Below, piece by piece: positions 52,401 to 56,533 of a stretch of DNA of 64,000 nt. The translations under genes were made by a program, and so were the position numbers. The notes under the pieces were generated by a model. The model was not told the origin of the DNA. It did not search any database and saw only the letters and a list, made by a program, of their open reading frames with translations. Position 1 is the first letter of the stretch, and the number at the start of each line of letters is the position of its first letter. The DNA comes from Stictocephala bisonia (lineage: Eukaryota > Arthropoda > Insecta > Hemiptera > Membracidae), in the NCBI GenBank assembly GCA_035578905.1, contig JAQJVL010000309.1, positions 635,501 through 699,500 of the forward strand. Reading direction: 5' to 3'.

Positions 52401-53566
52401 GAGTTCCTGTAGAACCTTACCAGGAGTCTTGCAAAGACAAGAGCACACACGTCCCTCCTACTGACATATCCCCAGACCAATCCCCTACTTCAAGATTTTG
52501 CACGTCTCTCATGACGTGGACGAGGAGTTGGACTTAGAAGGACCCAATTCTAATATTTTCTGCCATTACAGTTATATTTTTTTCTTCTTTGTCTATCAAC
52601 GCCAGAGGTATTTTGTATTGTGTACTAACGTTGTTAAGGGACAACGGTCCAAACCCATCAAGCAAATGTTAGGTGGCCTCCCGGAATTTGAACCCGTGAC
52701 TCTCTGCATATGAAGCAAAAGTGCTAACTACTAGACTAGCAAGAGGCCTATTATTAACTTAAAGGTTTTTTATTTTTATTATCAAAATAAATAAGTAAAA
52801 TTGCTATCTTGTTAGTTATGAAAATGGACATCTACCTTTCCACCCTTACAGTTATATAAAATAATGTATTGCCGTTGAGTTAATTGTTTACTAAATATTT
52901 TAATAAATACTGTGTCCACAAACATATTTACTTGCATTACATATGTCTACAAGGTGAATAGTATAGTTTTAAAAATATTATTTACATTTGTAGATGTATT
53001 TTTTACTACATCATCGATGTGAAATCTCATTAAATCTAAACTTGACCTCATCTATCTAACAGTCGTACCCCTTCTATATAATTATTTAGTTTATCATTAT
53101 AGAAATATAAAATAACTTTAGTTTAACTAACGATAATATCTGTTTCAGAGATTTTGACTTCAACCCTTTTAGACAATATTACCTAGGATCTTGTGGGGAT
53201 GATGGGTGCAGCAAATTTTGGGATGTGCGGAAACCTGGTGAGCCGGTATTAACTCGTTCAGATCATTCTCACTGGGTGTGGTGTCTGCGCTACAACCACT
53301 TCCATGATCAGTTAGTGGTGACTGCCAGCAGTGACTGTGTTGTTGTGCTCTGCAGTGTTGCTTCCATTGCCTCAGAGCCTCTTGACGATGACAACAAAGT
53401 GAGGATTGCTGATGGTGTTCTAGCCAAGTATGACCAACACGAGGACTCTGTTTACTGTGTTGAATGGTCATCTGCAGACCCATGGTGTTTTGCTTCTCTT
53501 AGCTATGATGGAAGGCTTCTTTTAAATAGGGTACCCAAAGCTCACAAATACAACATTTTAATATGA
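10424..53566 (+). CDS. EIPR1: EIPR1/TSSC1 orthologue, WD40-repeat EARP/GARP-interacting protein (six exons)
   Basis: EIPR1 binds the EARP and GARP tethering complexes and acts in endosomal recycling, retrograde traffic and dense-core vesicle biogenesis. The joined exons give 361 codons plus stop, close to the roughly 387 of the human protein. The N-terminus is [16 protein letters not shown], followed by the family motifs [63 protein letters not shown] and [16 protein letters not shown]. It ends [16 protein letters not shown], with WD-type dipeptides closing successive blades. All introns are GT-AG and phases are compatible (0, 0, 0, 1, 2). The acidic linker before [13 protein letters not shown] is shorter than in human. 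About 42 kb of the 43-kb gene is intron, mostly transposon-derived. No defect is seen, so it appears functional. Confidence 0.95.
10790..13620 (-). mobile_element. LINE (CR1/Jockey-group), antisense in EIPR1 intron 1, degenerate
   Basis: Read on the minus strand from 13608: the end of the endonuclease ([13 protein letters not shown]), the linker ([10 protein letters not shown]...[23 protein letters not shown]), then RT with [11 protein letters not shown] near 12520, [29 protein letters not shown] and catalytic SFADDTAL (Phe for the usual Tyr). The thumb ([15 protein letters not shown]) and C-terminal domain ([12 protein letters not shown]) follow, with the last frame ending at 11057. Frame breaks occur near 12590, 12840, 13140 and 11800. 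The 3' UTR runs to about 10790. It is 5'-truncated within the endonuclease. The linker resembles that of the LINE at 18.3 kb, so the two are related families. Confidence 0.88.
13621..14008. other. Intron 1 tail, no recognisable feature
   Basis: Bases from the truncated LINE to exon 2 hold nothing I can identify. Confidence 0.5.
14009..14140 (+). CDS. EIPR1: EIPR1 coding exon 2
   Basis: Acceptor TTTTTTCAG, 44 codons in phase 0 ([16 protein letters not shown] through GAVNTK), donor AAG|GTAATA. It carries the first beta-propeller strands. Confidence 0.95.
14747..14959 (+). CDS. EIPR1: EIPR1 coding exon 3
   Basis: Acceptor TATATTAG, 71 codons in phase 0. Encodes [23 protein letters not shown] and ALWRLPE, ending ESHGDSIK. 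Donor AAG|GTGAGT. Confidence 0.95.
15336..15810. mobile_element. mariner-type MITE (475 bp), long TIRs
   Basis: CAGGGTGACAATTAAGTC at the left end is mirrored by GACTTAATTGTCACCCTG at the right, and the inverted arms extend roughly 140 bases each, with TA on both sides (15334-15335, 15811-15812). A TA duplication with a CAGGGTG terminus is typical of Tc1/mariner-derived MITEs. No coding content. Confidence 0.9.
15819..16676. mobile_element. pogo/Tigger-type non-autonomous element, copy 1 (858 bp)
   Basis: It starts CAGTAAACATAG and ends GAGGTTTACTG with TA on both sides (15817-15818, 16677-16678). CAGTAAACC-type termini with TA duplication mark the pogo/Tigger group. A second copy lies inverted at 39225-40048. 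Conserved internal frames between the two copies reflect shared sequence only. It begins eight bases after the end of the neighbouring MITE. Confidence 0.85.
16679..18308. other. Intron 3 sequence; 22-base poly-A at 17616-17637
   Basis: AT-rich with no gene. The poly-A run follows a short moderately GC stretch (17520-17615) and could be the tail of an old retroposed fragment, but I recognise no parent. Confidence 0.5.
18309..20845 (+). mobile_element. LINE (CR1-like) with endonuclease, internally deleted RT
   Basis: Opens in the endonuclease at [10 protein letters not shown], then [48 protein letters not shown] (the GD-N active-site block, after a frame break at 18690), IDHIFIKN and LTDHYAVL. 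The linker ([20 protein letters not shown]) precedes RT pieces: [52 protein letters not shown] and [15 protein letters not shown]. The sequence then degrades before the catalytic YADD and passes into 3' UTR-like sequence ending AAATAAATTTTGATTTG near 20840. RT core and thumb are therefore deleted. A G-run at 19432-19449 and an inverted duplication at 19948-19985 add further damage. Confidence 0.85.
19948..19985. repeat. 15-bp perfect hairpin inside LINE RT
   Basis: ACGCATTTGAAGTAT (19948-19962) is exactly reverse-complemented at 19971-19985, with an 8-base loop, right after the QFGFRKGK motif, and it interrupts the RT frame. Confidence 0.9.
20846..21689. other. Intron 3 sequence with three copies of an ACAGCATAAATTATG unit
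   Basis: The word ACAGCATAAATTATG(C/T)CGT occurs near 21219, 21619 and 21664; the last two form a 45-base tandem step, and the first and second share about 40 diverged bases. The Helitron helicase stops being recognisable at the edge of this repeat (about 21690). No gene recognised. Confidence 0.5.
22945..23362 (-). mobile_element. Penelope-like RT fragment nested in the Helitron
   Basis: On the minus strand, [13 protein letters not shown] is followed (after a TA-dinucleotide slippage near 23300) by MDFFENLAL, catalytic [31 protein letters not shown] and [17 protein letters not shown]. This is the Penelope-type RT signature ([19 protein letters not shown]). Only about 420 bases are present, with no GIY-YIG endonuclease. 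At its 3' side the frame runs uninterrupted into Helitron sequence ([16 protein letters not shown]), giving a chance in-frame chimera. Confidence 0.85.
23890..26432 (-). pseudogene. LINE encoding coiled coil + ULP1-like protease + SGNH-like motif, joined to RT C-terminus
   Basis: Minus-strand order from ATG 26432: [14 protein letters not shown] and a long charged coiled coil (to about 25900), [28 protein letters not shown], then a C48/ULP1-type protease: His in HWILLFVD (25666-25668), Asp 17 residues on (YHFDSLKG), Gln in [10 protein letters not shown] and Cys six residues after that Gln. This matches the His-Asp-Gln-Cys arrangement of SENP/Ulp1. A Lys/Ser-rich linker leads to [12 protein letters not shown], an SGNH-hydrolase-like opening, which passes without a stop into LINE RT thumb ([17 protein letters not shown]) and C-terminal sequence ([25 protein letters not shown]). 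RT core and endonuclease are missing, so an internal deletion joined ORF1 to the 3' end. Frame breaks at about 25655, 25240 and 24930. A TTATTA-rich tail lies near 24030-24048. Confidence 0.75.
24864..24897. repeat. 12-bp perfect hairpin at the SGNH/RT junction
   Basis: GATTCTCTTTTA (24864-24875) and TAAAAGAGAATC (24886-24897) are exact reverse complements around a 10-base loop. The hairpin lies exactly where the SGNH-like GDSLLRF sequence switches to RT-thumb sequence. Confidence 0.88.
26950..27171 (+). mobile_element. LINE 3' UTR with (TTA)n tail, sense strand
   Basis: The stretch CACCCACAGGCAGTAACCC...GAGATCAATAAAAATTATTATTATTAT ends in a short tandem tail exactly where the Helitron Rep sequence resumes, as expected for the 3' end of a LINE inserted into the Helitron. 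The ULP1-encoding LINE runs in the opposite direction, so at least two LINE insertions make up the 23867-27171 block. Its coding part is not visible. Confidence 0.55.
28414..29161 (+). pseudogene. Gypsy-type gag relic
   Basis: Begins MESLEEN at 28414 with an early frame break (near 28436), then an open stretch from 28481 to a stop at 29159-29161. Recognisable are [58 protein letters not shown] and [20 protein letters not shown], matching the retrotransposon gag capsid region of metazoan Gypsy elements. A zinc-knuckle region follows ([17 protein letters not shown]) but its Cys pattern is decayed. No protease or RT follows. A TGTTACAG-type sequence at about 29185 could begin an LTR, not established. 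Non-functional. Confidence 0.8.
29170..29822. other. Intron 3 sequence, unassigned
   Basis: A more GC-balanced patch (29430-29720) may be an old repeat, but nothing identifiable is encoded. Confidence 0.4.
29827..31023. mobile_element. piggyBac-type deletion derivative (1197 bp) with TTAA flanks
   Basis: TTAA lies at both edges (29823-29826, 31024-31027). The ends read CCCTTAGGACTCC and GGAGTGTTAAGGG. piggyBac elements insert at TTAA and have CCC(T/A)-type termini. Subterminal copies of CTCCTCAGTCCAGTATTACAG occur at about 29869 and 29991 (a diverged one near 29948), and inverted copies at about 30920 and 31000. It retains what looks like the start of a transposase gene (30418). Confidence 0.85.
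30418..30510 (+). pseudogene. 30-codon acidic stub, probable piggyBac transposase N-terminus
   Basis: ATG 30418 to TAA 30510 encodes [17 protein letters not shown] followed by [13 protein letters not shown]. Its position inside a TTAA-flanked element and the Asp/Ser-rich character match the acidic start of piggyBac transposases; everything after it is deleted. Too short to prove. Confidence 0.4.
31340..31545 (+). repeat. Retroposon 3' tail-like repeat ending in (TA)n
   Basis: The run GTAGTGGTTCCGGAGATTATG, TGAGTGAGTGG, TTTGGCTTTTATATATAT ends in a long TA tract (31513-31540). This layout is common at 3' ends of insect LINE/SINE families; family not identified. Confidence 0.4.
32254..32377 (+). 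CDS. EIPR1: EIPR1 coding exon 4
   Basis: Acceptor ATTTTACAG; encodes [26 protein letters not shown] and ends one base into a Gly codon (donor AAAG|GTCAGA). It aligns directly after exon 3 with no missing residues. Confidence 0.93.
32545..32724. repeat. Minisatellite, five 36-bp units, in EIPR1 intron 4
   Basis: Five contiguous 36-base units (32545, 32581, 32617, 32653, 32689) start ACA(G/A)AACTGTT and contain GGCCCTCCCACCCA. On the minus strand the unit core is GTGGGTGGGAGGGCCA, close to the GTGGGCGGGTGGGCCA core of the 36-bp arrays at 61.4-62.2 kb. The 36-base period keeps long frames open, which explains a spurious 69-codon minus-strand frame. Confidence 0.92.
33389..33539 (+). CDS. EIPR1: EIPR1 coding exon 5
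   Basis: Acceptor TTTTTAG; completes the split Gly and encodes [25 protein letters not shown] and NAHAQLV, ending two bases into an Arg codon (donor AG|GTAATT). Confidence 0.95.
33675..34140. repeat. Diverged tandem repeat, period about 156-180
   Basis: Two to three units share CAGCGTAAACCGTA(A/G)AAGATAGC (33839 and 33995, 156 apart), AAGAAAGG(A/G)TTTT and GGGGTAGAAA. A CCATAAGAAATACATTGAGGC block is the reverse complement of a word in the Helitrons at 8111 and 9218, so this may be internal sequence of a related element on the other strand. Confidence 0.6.
34275..34640 (-). other. Unidentified open stretch upstream of the Helitron helicase end
   Basis: Two overlapping minus-strand frames (34345-34638, 97 codons; 34275-34598, 107 codons) are free of stops in more balanced sequence. 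The first reads [17 protein letters not shown] with a charged C-terminus. I do not recognise a domain. It may be a captured fragment or chance. Confidence 0.25.
34745..35595 (+). pseudogene. Helitron helicase C-terminal domain (Pif1-like), degenerate
   Basis: Successive frames encode [111 protein letters not shown] and [16 protein letters not shown], ending [12 protein letters not shown] at 35593-35595. These are helicase superfamily 1 motifs V and VI and the end of a Helitron RepHel protein. Frame breaks near 34960, 35185, 35270 and 35498. It covers just the part missing from the Helitron at 21.7-28.1 kb but is on the other strand. Confidence 0.88.
35677..37823 (+). mobile_element. Tigger/pogo DNA transposon (2147 bp), inactivated
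   Basis: Begins CAGTAAACCTTCGATACTTC and ends TATCAAGGTTTTACTG with TA on both sides (35675-35676, 37824-37825). The subterminal sequence at the right end repeats the inverted TTCGAAG/CGATA words. Encodes a broken Tigger-type transposase in the same direction as EIPR1. Confidence 0.92.
36017..37587 (+). pseudogene. Tigger-type transposase (CENP-B/jerky-like), broken
   Basis: ATG 36017 begins [20 protein letters not shown], a psq/CENP-B-type helix-turn-helix ([23 protein letters not shown]), followed by a stop at 36152-36154. The second DNA-binding half (CENPB-type, [34 protein letters not shown]) and the DDE core follow: [39 protein letters not shown]. After the stop at 37207-37209 the acidic tail continues ([12 protein letters not shown]) to about 37587. 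The first two catalytic Asp (CDET, LDNA) are visible, but several stops and frame shifts between 36349 and 36769 kill it. Confidence 0.9.
37911..38185. repeat. Foldback element with about 95-bp arms and GAAAC-containing hairpins
   Basis: 37911-38005 is nearly the reverse complement of 38090-38185 (shared TAATGTATTATAGGTTAATTA, CCTTTAAATCCTCTTGGATTA, TTTCGGC). Each arm, read outward, has (A/C)(T/G)GATGA, a short GC stem and CCGAAAC, a layout resembling the core of Penelope-associated hammerhead motifs but with one core mismatch in each arm. Confidence 0.8.
38426..38456 (+). mobile_element. Helitron 3' terminus (hairpin + CTAG)
   Basis: TTTGCGG (38426-38432) pairs with CCGCAAA (38439-38445), then seven bases, then CTAG (38453-38456) followed by T. 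This is the standard Helitron end. The matching 5' end was not located. Confidence 0.7.
38487..38640 (+). mobile_element. mariner-type terminal repeat, one end only
   Basis: A TA-TA run followed by CAGGGTGTTCAATTTATCTT and a CCATTTTCCAATATGGCGGCC segment typical of mariner-family ends. No opposite end ending CACCCTG was found before the pogo element at 39225, so it is a truncated copy. Confidence 0.5.
38641..39224. other. Intron 5 sequence, no recognisable feature
   Basis: AT-rich, nothing identified. Confidence 0.5.
39225..40048. mobile_element. pogo/Tigger-type non-autonomous element, copy 2 (824 bp), inverted
   Basis: Starts CAGTAAACTTTC and ends CAAGGTTTACTG with TA on each side (39223-39224, 40049-40050). 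Its right part (CATCGGATCGGTCAGCTGATCC) is the reverse complement of the left part of copy 1 at 15819, so the two copies are in opposite orientation. Confidence 0.85.
40417..40680. repeat. 264-bp direct repeat, left copy
   Basis: Nearly identical to 43977-44241 (TTCTGTATTTTAGCAAGCAT, GACAAACTAG, TACTTTGGCAG, AAGAAAGGTATCC). The two copies bracket Gypsy and LINE relics. The end encodes the ...[12 protein letters not shown] start of a mariner transposase. Confidence 0.85.
40790..42515 (-). pseudogene. Gypsy retrotransposon gag-protease-RT relic
   Basis: Minus-strand order from 42513: gag ([51 protein letters not shown]), capsid end ([16 protein letters not shown]), zinc-knuckle region ([27 protein letters not shown]), an aspartic-protease segment near 41400 ([20 protein letters not shown]), and the start of RT ([36 protein letters not shown]) near 40995-40800. 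The protease catalytic DTGA reads YTGA, so it is inactive. RT is cut off and integrase absent. No LTRs identified. Confidence 0.85.
42600..43960 (-). pseudogene. LINE RT relic (CR1-like), antisense
   Basis: From 43956 on the minus strand: [32 protein letters not shown], the PQGS region as [18 protein letters not shown] with a frame change near 43690, catalytic [44 protein letters not shown] and the C-terminal domain to the stop at 42769. An expanded A-run (minus strand; plus-strand T-run 43498-43514) sits in the thumb linker. The 3' end is near 42600 at an AAAAAAAAAATCAAAG stretch. YADD is intact but there are at least two frame breaks and the 5' half is missing; it abuts the right direct repeat at 43977. 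Confidence 0.85.
43977..44241. repeat. 264-bp direct repeat, right copy
   Basis: Partner of 40417-40680. It continues into a mariner-like transposase N-terminus that the left copy lacks beyond its first residues. Confidence 0.85.
44160..44480 (+). pseudogene. mariner-like transposase N-terminus relic
   Basis: In shifting frames: [31 protein letters not shown], then [20 protein letters not shown] and [13 protein letters not shown]. This is the paired helix-turn-helix N-terminal region of a mariner-type transposase and has the same plan as the intact transposase at 57.6 kb (AERYPEREHPTRKTFQ...ILKYHKMHPF). The catalytic domain is absent. Confidence 0.7.
44600..44725. repeat. 31-bp perfect inverted repeat, 64-base spacer
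   Basis: Bases 44600-44630 (TACTGTCGAGG...GGGAGCGA) are the exact reverse complement of 44695-44725. The arms are GC-rich in AT-rich surroundings. It follows the mariner relic; no flanking target duplication is seen. Confidence 0.92.
45848..46680 (+). pseudogene. hAT transposase relic (hATC dimerisation domain preserved)
   Basis: A possible start [12 protein letters not shown] (45848) is followed by a gap; 46073-46372 encodes a hAT mid-region ([39 protein letters not shown]). The C-terminal dimerisation domain is read near 46440-46680: [36 protein letters not shown], stop, [10 protein letters not shown], ending IDFVL at 46680. The TSERSFS block is the hAT signature. The catalytic region is largely deleted. 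Confidence 0.85.
46800..48240 (+). mobile_element. Endonuclease/exonuclease/phosphatase domain fragment (Helitron2-like?) nested in the hAT
   Basis: 47645-48000 encodes [20 protein letters not shown], the active-site block [22 protein letters not shown], and [20 protein letters not shown]. The SGDFN and TTIDAVF-like blocks are EEP-fold nuclease motifs as found in APE-type LINEs and at the C-terminus of Helentron/Helitron2 proteins. The lack of RT nearby and the TTIDAV spacing make me favour Helitron2; not proven. Upstream 46800-47100 is a distinctive repeat with CATATGCTTTAGCATAGAGAAAG. A stop at 47876-47878 breaks it. Confidence 0.55.
48241..49080. other. Remaining hAT interior, no recognisable gene
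   Basis: AT-rich, with a C/G-rich subterminal segment (48995-49080) belonging to the hAT right end. Confidence 0.5.
50261..50829. other. Intron 5 sequence, no recognisable feature
   Basis: AT-rich; nothing identified on either strand. Confidence 0.5.
50830..51107 (-). mobile_element. LINE RT thumb/C-terminal scrap, antisense
   Basis: Minus strand: [37 protein letters not shown], then [10 protein letters not shown] and [10 protein letters not shown], the LINE thumb and following domain. Bounded on its 5' side by the inverted-repeat element at 51108. Confidence 0.65.
51108..51680. mobile_element. MITE-like element with CAAGTCCT terminal inverted repeats (573 bp)
   Basis: CAAGTCCTCGCGCGGGGTGTT (positions 51108-51128) is inverted at 51660-51680 (AACACCCCGCGCAGGACTTG) with one indel. 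GC-rich ends in AT-rich DNA. No clear target duplication, so the superfamily is unknown. It interrupts the LINE scrap to its left. Confidence 0.6.
51681..52394. other. Intron 5 sequence, no recognisable feature
   Basis: AT-rich; nothing identified. Confidence 0.5.
52395..52748 (-). mobile_element. tRNA-derived SINE with near-cloverleaf head, antisense
   Basis: On the minus strand from 52748, the head has a possible 7-bp acceptor stem (GGCCTCT / GGAGGCC), an A-box-like TAGTCTAGTAGTTAGCA, a 5-bp anticodon stem around TTCATAT (anticodon CAT), and a B box GGGTTCAAATTCC, ending about 52675. The T stem is only four good pairs and the junction after the acceptor is irregular. A body of some 280 bases follows. 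A tRNA pseudogene is the alternative. Confidence 0.6.
53149..53566 (+). CDS. EIPR1: EIPR1 coding exon 6 and stop
   Basis: Acceptor CTGTTTCAG; completes the Arg and encodes [19 protein letters not shown] through [13 protein letters not shown] with stop TGA at 53564-53566. This is the most conserved part of the family ([24 protein letters not shown]). Confidence 0.96.
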
Positions 53567-55108
53567 AATAATTTATAATTATAAATTATTAGTACTAGAA
53601 TTAGTACTTTGTACATTGTTCATTCCTTAATATTCATAATTTATAAAATAAAAGCTAAGTTAAGATAATAATTATCAATCAAATACCTGCAGTATTGCTG
53701 ATAATTTGTTAAAAAACAGTATGCAACAATAAGGTTTGTTTTCCTTTTTATAGAAAGTAAAGATATGGGTATTGGAATTCCCATATAATATAAAAAGTTC
53801 AAATTATCAATAATGTTCACTGTGTAAATATGTAAAGAATTAGATTGTATGGTTATGCCTTTAATTTCCCATAGAATTAAGGACTAATCAACTGATTTGT
53901 ATACCAAATATAATGATAAGTCCTCTAAAATAAATAACAAAAGCATTTTGCCTTGTTTTGATTTCATTTTTTTAGGCAGCCCCTATACAGTTAAAATTAA
54001 GACCAGCTTGTTTTATATTTGTTATTTTATAATTCCGTGCATGAAGATAGATTTGGTCAAGTGCAATTTGCTATTGGAATTGTTTACGTAAGTAGTAATG
54101 CTTTTAGCATGTCCATTTAAGTTTACGTATTACACAGGTTTATTCATGTTGCTTCTTGTTAGCAGCTACATCCAATCACTTTATGTTTAAATAGTACTTA
54201 AGAAAGTGACTTCATGCAGTATCATAAACCGGAATGGTATCATATGTTTGTGGGTTTTTCAGAAACCATTAATAAAATACCAAATGTAAAGTTTGCCACT
54301 TAAAACTAGATTTAAATAAAAGTTACAATTATTTTTTTTAAAACCAGTATAGTTTTTATATATCGGTTGCAAAATATAATTATTTGGCGAATGAATTCTA
54401 ATGATTCCTCTATCTTCTTTCCCTCTATAACTCGGAAAGCTGTTGGGATTTCTATTATTTTTAAATGAAACGAATGATAGTTGGGTTCAAGAGATTTAAT
54501 TTATATATGAGCAAAGTAATTAATGTTCACAAAAAATATAAAAACTAAAAAGTATGGTTATTAATTTAGAACATGGTATAGGTACCATTGGGGAAGGGGA
54601 GGGGACCTGGCACATGCGCCCTAAACTAGTGGAGTCATAGTTGGCTACAGACCACTCAACGTATGTCCCCCTGCTCTTATTGGCAGCCGTCAAGTTCTGC
54701 CATCTATGTGTTACCATAAGGTGCAACTTGGGAGTAAACCAAAGAATATAAAGCATTGACCCTACACTGGAAGGCTGCCAGACATGGTGTCAGCAGTTCA
54801 GGACTTTTCTGCATACCAATGCTACCCAATGCATTTGTATTAAGTAATTATTATTTGTTTATTATTTTAACTGGGGCTTACAGCTAAGCTGTCACATTTC
54901 TGACAAAAAGATTGTATGTTTAAAGAGATCAAGAGGATCCCACAGGCACAATTAGAAGTTTCTAGGTTCTTTGCCAGCTGGACCAGATTATACTTTCAGT
55001 ATTTCTCAAATGTGTTGGTATTAAAATAACATATTGACTTCTGTCATTCACTAACAAAAATTTTAGTGTGTTAACATGATCTCCTATTTGTATATTACAG
55101 TATATATA
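53567..55108. other. Downstream of EIPR1, no further gene seen
   Basis: Contains the 3' UTR and then AT-rich sequence. A GC-richer segment (54580-54790) resembles old repeat sequence but is not identified. Confidence 0.5.
53647..53652 (+). promoter_or_regulatory. Candidate polyadenylation signal of EIPR1
   Basis: AATAAA lies 81 bases past the stop codon in AT-rich sequence, a plausible 3' end signal. Cleavage position not determined. Confidence 0.5.
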
Positions 55109-55843
55109 CAGAGTGTTGAAAAAGTATGGATCCACCTTCATTTCTCTTAAATGGGTCTAGATAAATAATTGAGATTTAGTATACTTCTGTAGAAAATTTT
55201 TTCTATCTTTTGATGAAGTTTATAATTTTTTTCAACCTAGAGGGGAGGGCCCGTGGAGGATTTCGTAAAAAGTTTAAATGAAAAGCTATGATGAGTTGCC
55301 CATAATTTTAAAGCCTATTTTATCTGAATAAGACGCCAAAAGTTTCAAGTCAAAAGAACCACATTATCATAAATGGTGACTGGTTAACCTTTCCTAGTAG
55401 TGATATTTGAGTGGGAATTCGATATGTTGTAAAAGCCAGTTCTGTTCTATGAATTATTTGTACCATCATGTCAATAATATCATTTTAAGATAATTTTCTT
55501 TTTCTTTAATCAAATACCTAGCTTCATAACTGTTTTTTTAAGAAAGGCTTTCTAAGAAAGGTTAACCAGTTCCCATATCTGATAGGGTGGTTATTTTGAT
55601 TTGAAACTTGTGGCGTCTTATTCAGAAAAAAATAGGTTTTAAAATGATGGGCAACTCATCATAGTCTTTTATTTAAACTTTTTATGAATACAGGTTGGAA
55701 AAAACTGCTTTCTAGGTTGGAAAAAATTACAAACTGCATCAAAAGATAGAAAAATCGTTCTACAGAGGTATACTAAATTTCAATTATTTATCTGAACCCA
55801 TTTAATAGAAATGAAGGTGGTTTCATACTTTTTCAACACCCCG
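55109..55843. mobile_element. TA-flanked foldback element (735 bp), arms about 290 bases
   Basis: CAGAGTGTTGAAAAAGTATG at the left is mirrored by CATACTTTTTCAACACCCCG at the right, with TA at 55107-55108 and 55844-55845. The inverted arms reach nearly to the centre (GGTTAACC...TTTCCTAG versus AAAGGTTAACCAGTT). mariner-type, no coding content. Confidence 0.88.
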
Positions 55844-55847
55844 TATA

Positions 55848-56527
55848 TGGGTGTTCCCGAACTACGTTCAGATAGTTCAATAGTAATTACTGGTTTTCAG
55901 ATAGTTTAATTAGGTCTTTTTTGCTTAATAACCAGTTGAAGAACAACAATTATTGTACTAGAACTCACAAAAACTATTCACATATCATAATCTAATTTGT
56001 CAACAATGAGTAATCTGTAATGAAAATGCTAAAATATCAGCTGTTTAATATTTACTTTATCAGCTGATATGAAATGCATTTAACATAAGCAATTCAATGT
56101 CTAATAAAATGAAACAGAGCATACATCTTATTGCCTAAATTAGTGTTACTCCTTTGTTTATGAACGAATTTTATTCAACTAGGACTTGTTAGATTTATTA
56201 TTACTTTTTGCAACGTTTTTATTACCTACACATTTTTTCTAAGGATAGACGTTTTTGTGCAATTTACAATTAAAAGTTTTTAAGTGTCACCATTTTGAAA
56301 ATATTGAACATTAAAAAATAATACTATCACAACAAGTATCTTCATTCCAAATTTGAGCAATATATTGAAAGGGGTTATGAAATTACTCATAATTTAGTGA
56401 AAATACAAAATGGCCACCGTATTGAAAACGAAGCATATTAGGATCTATATGTATAGGGACATTATTACTTATTTTTAACCAACGAATCATAACCTGAACT
56501 TTTGGAATGTAGTTTGGGAACACCCTG
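55848..56527. mobile_element. TA-flanked mariner-type MITE (680 bp)
   Basis: Starts TGGGTGTTCCCGAACTACGTTC and ends GTAGTTTGGGAACACCCTG (position range 56509-56527), with TA outside each end. The left end has lost a base relative to CAGGGTG. It touches the 735-bp element on its left and the DD41D mariner on its right. Confidence 0.8.
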
Positions 56528-56533
56528 TATATA

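Noticed and set aside
52675..52748. Functional tRNA-Met gene (anticodon CAT)
   Set aside because: Acceptor and anticodon stems pair, but the T stem is short, the acceptor/D-arm junction is irregular, and it is followed by a SINE-like body without a clear T-run terminator.
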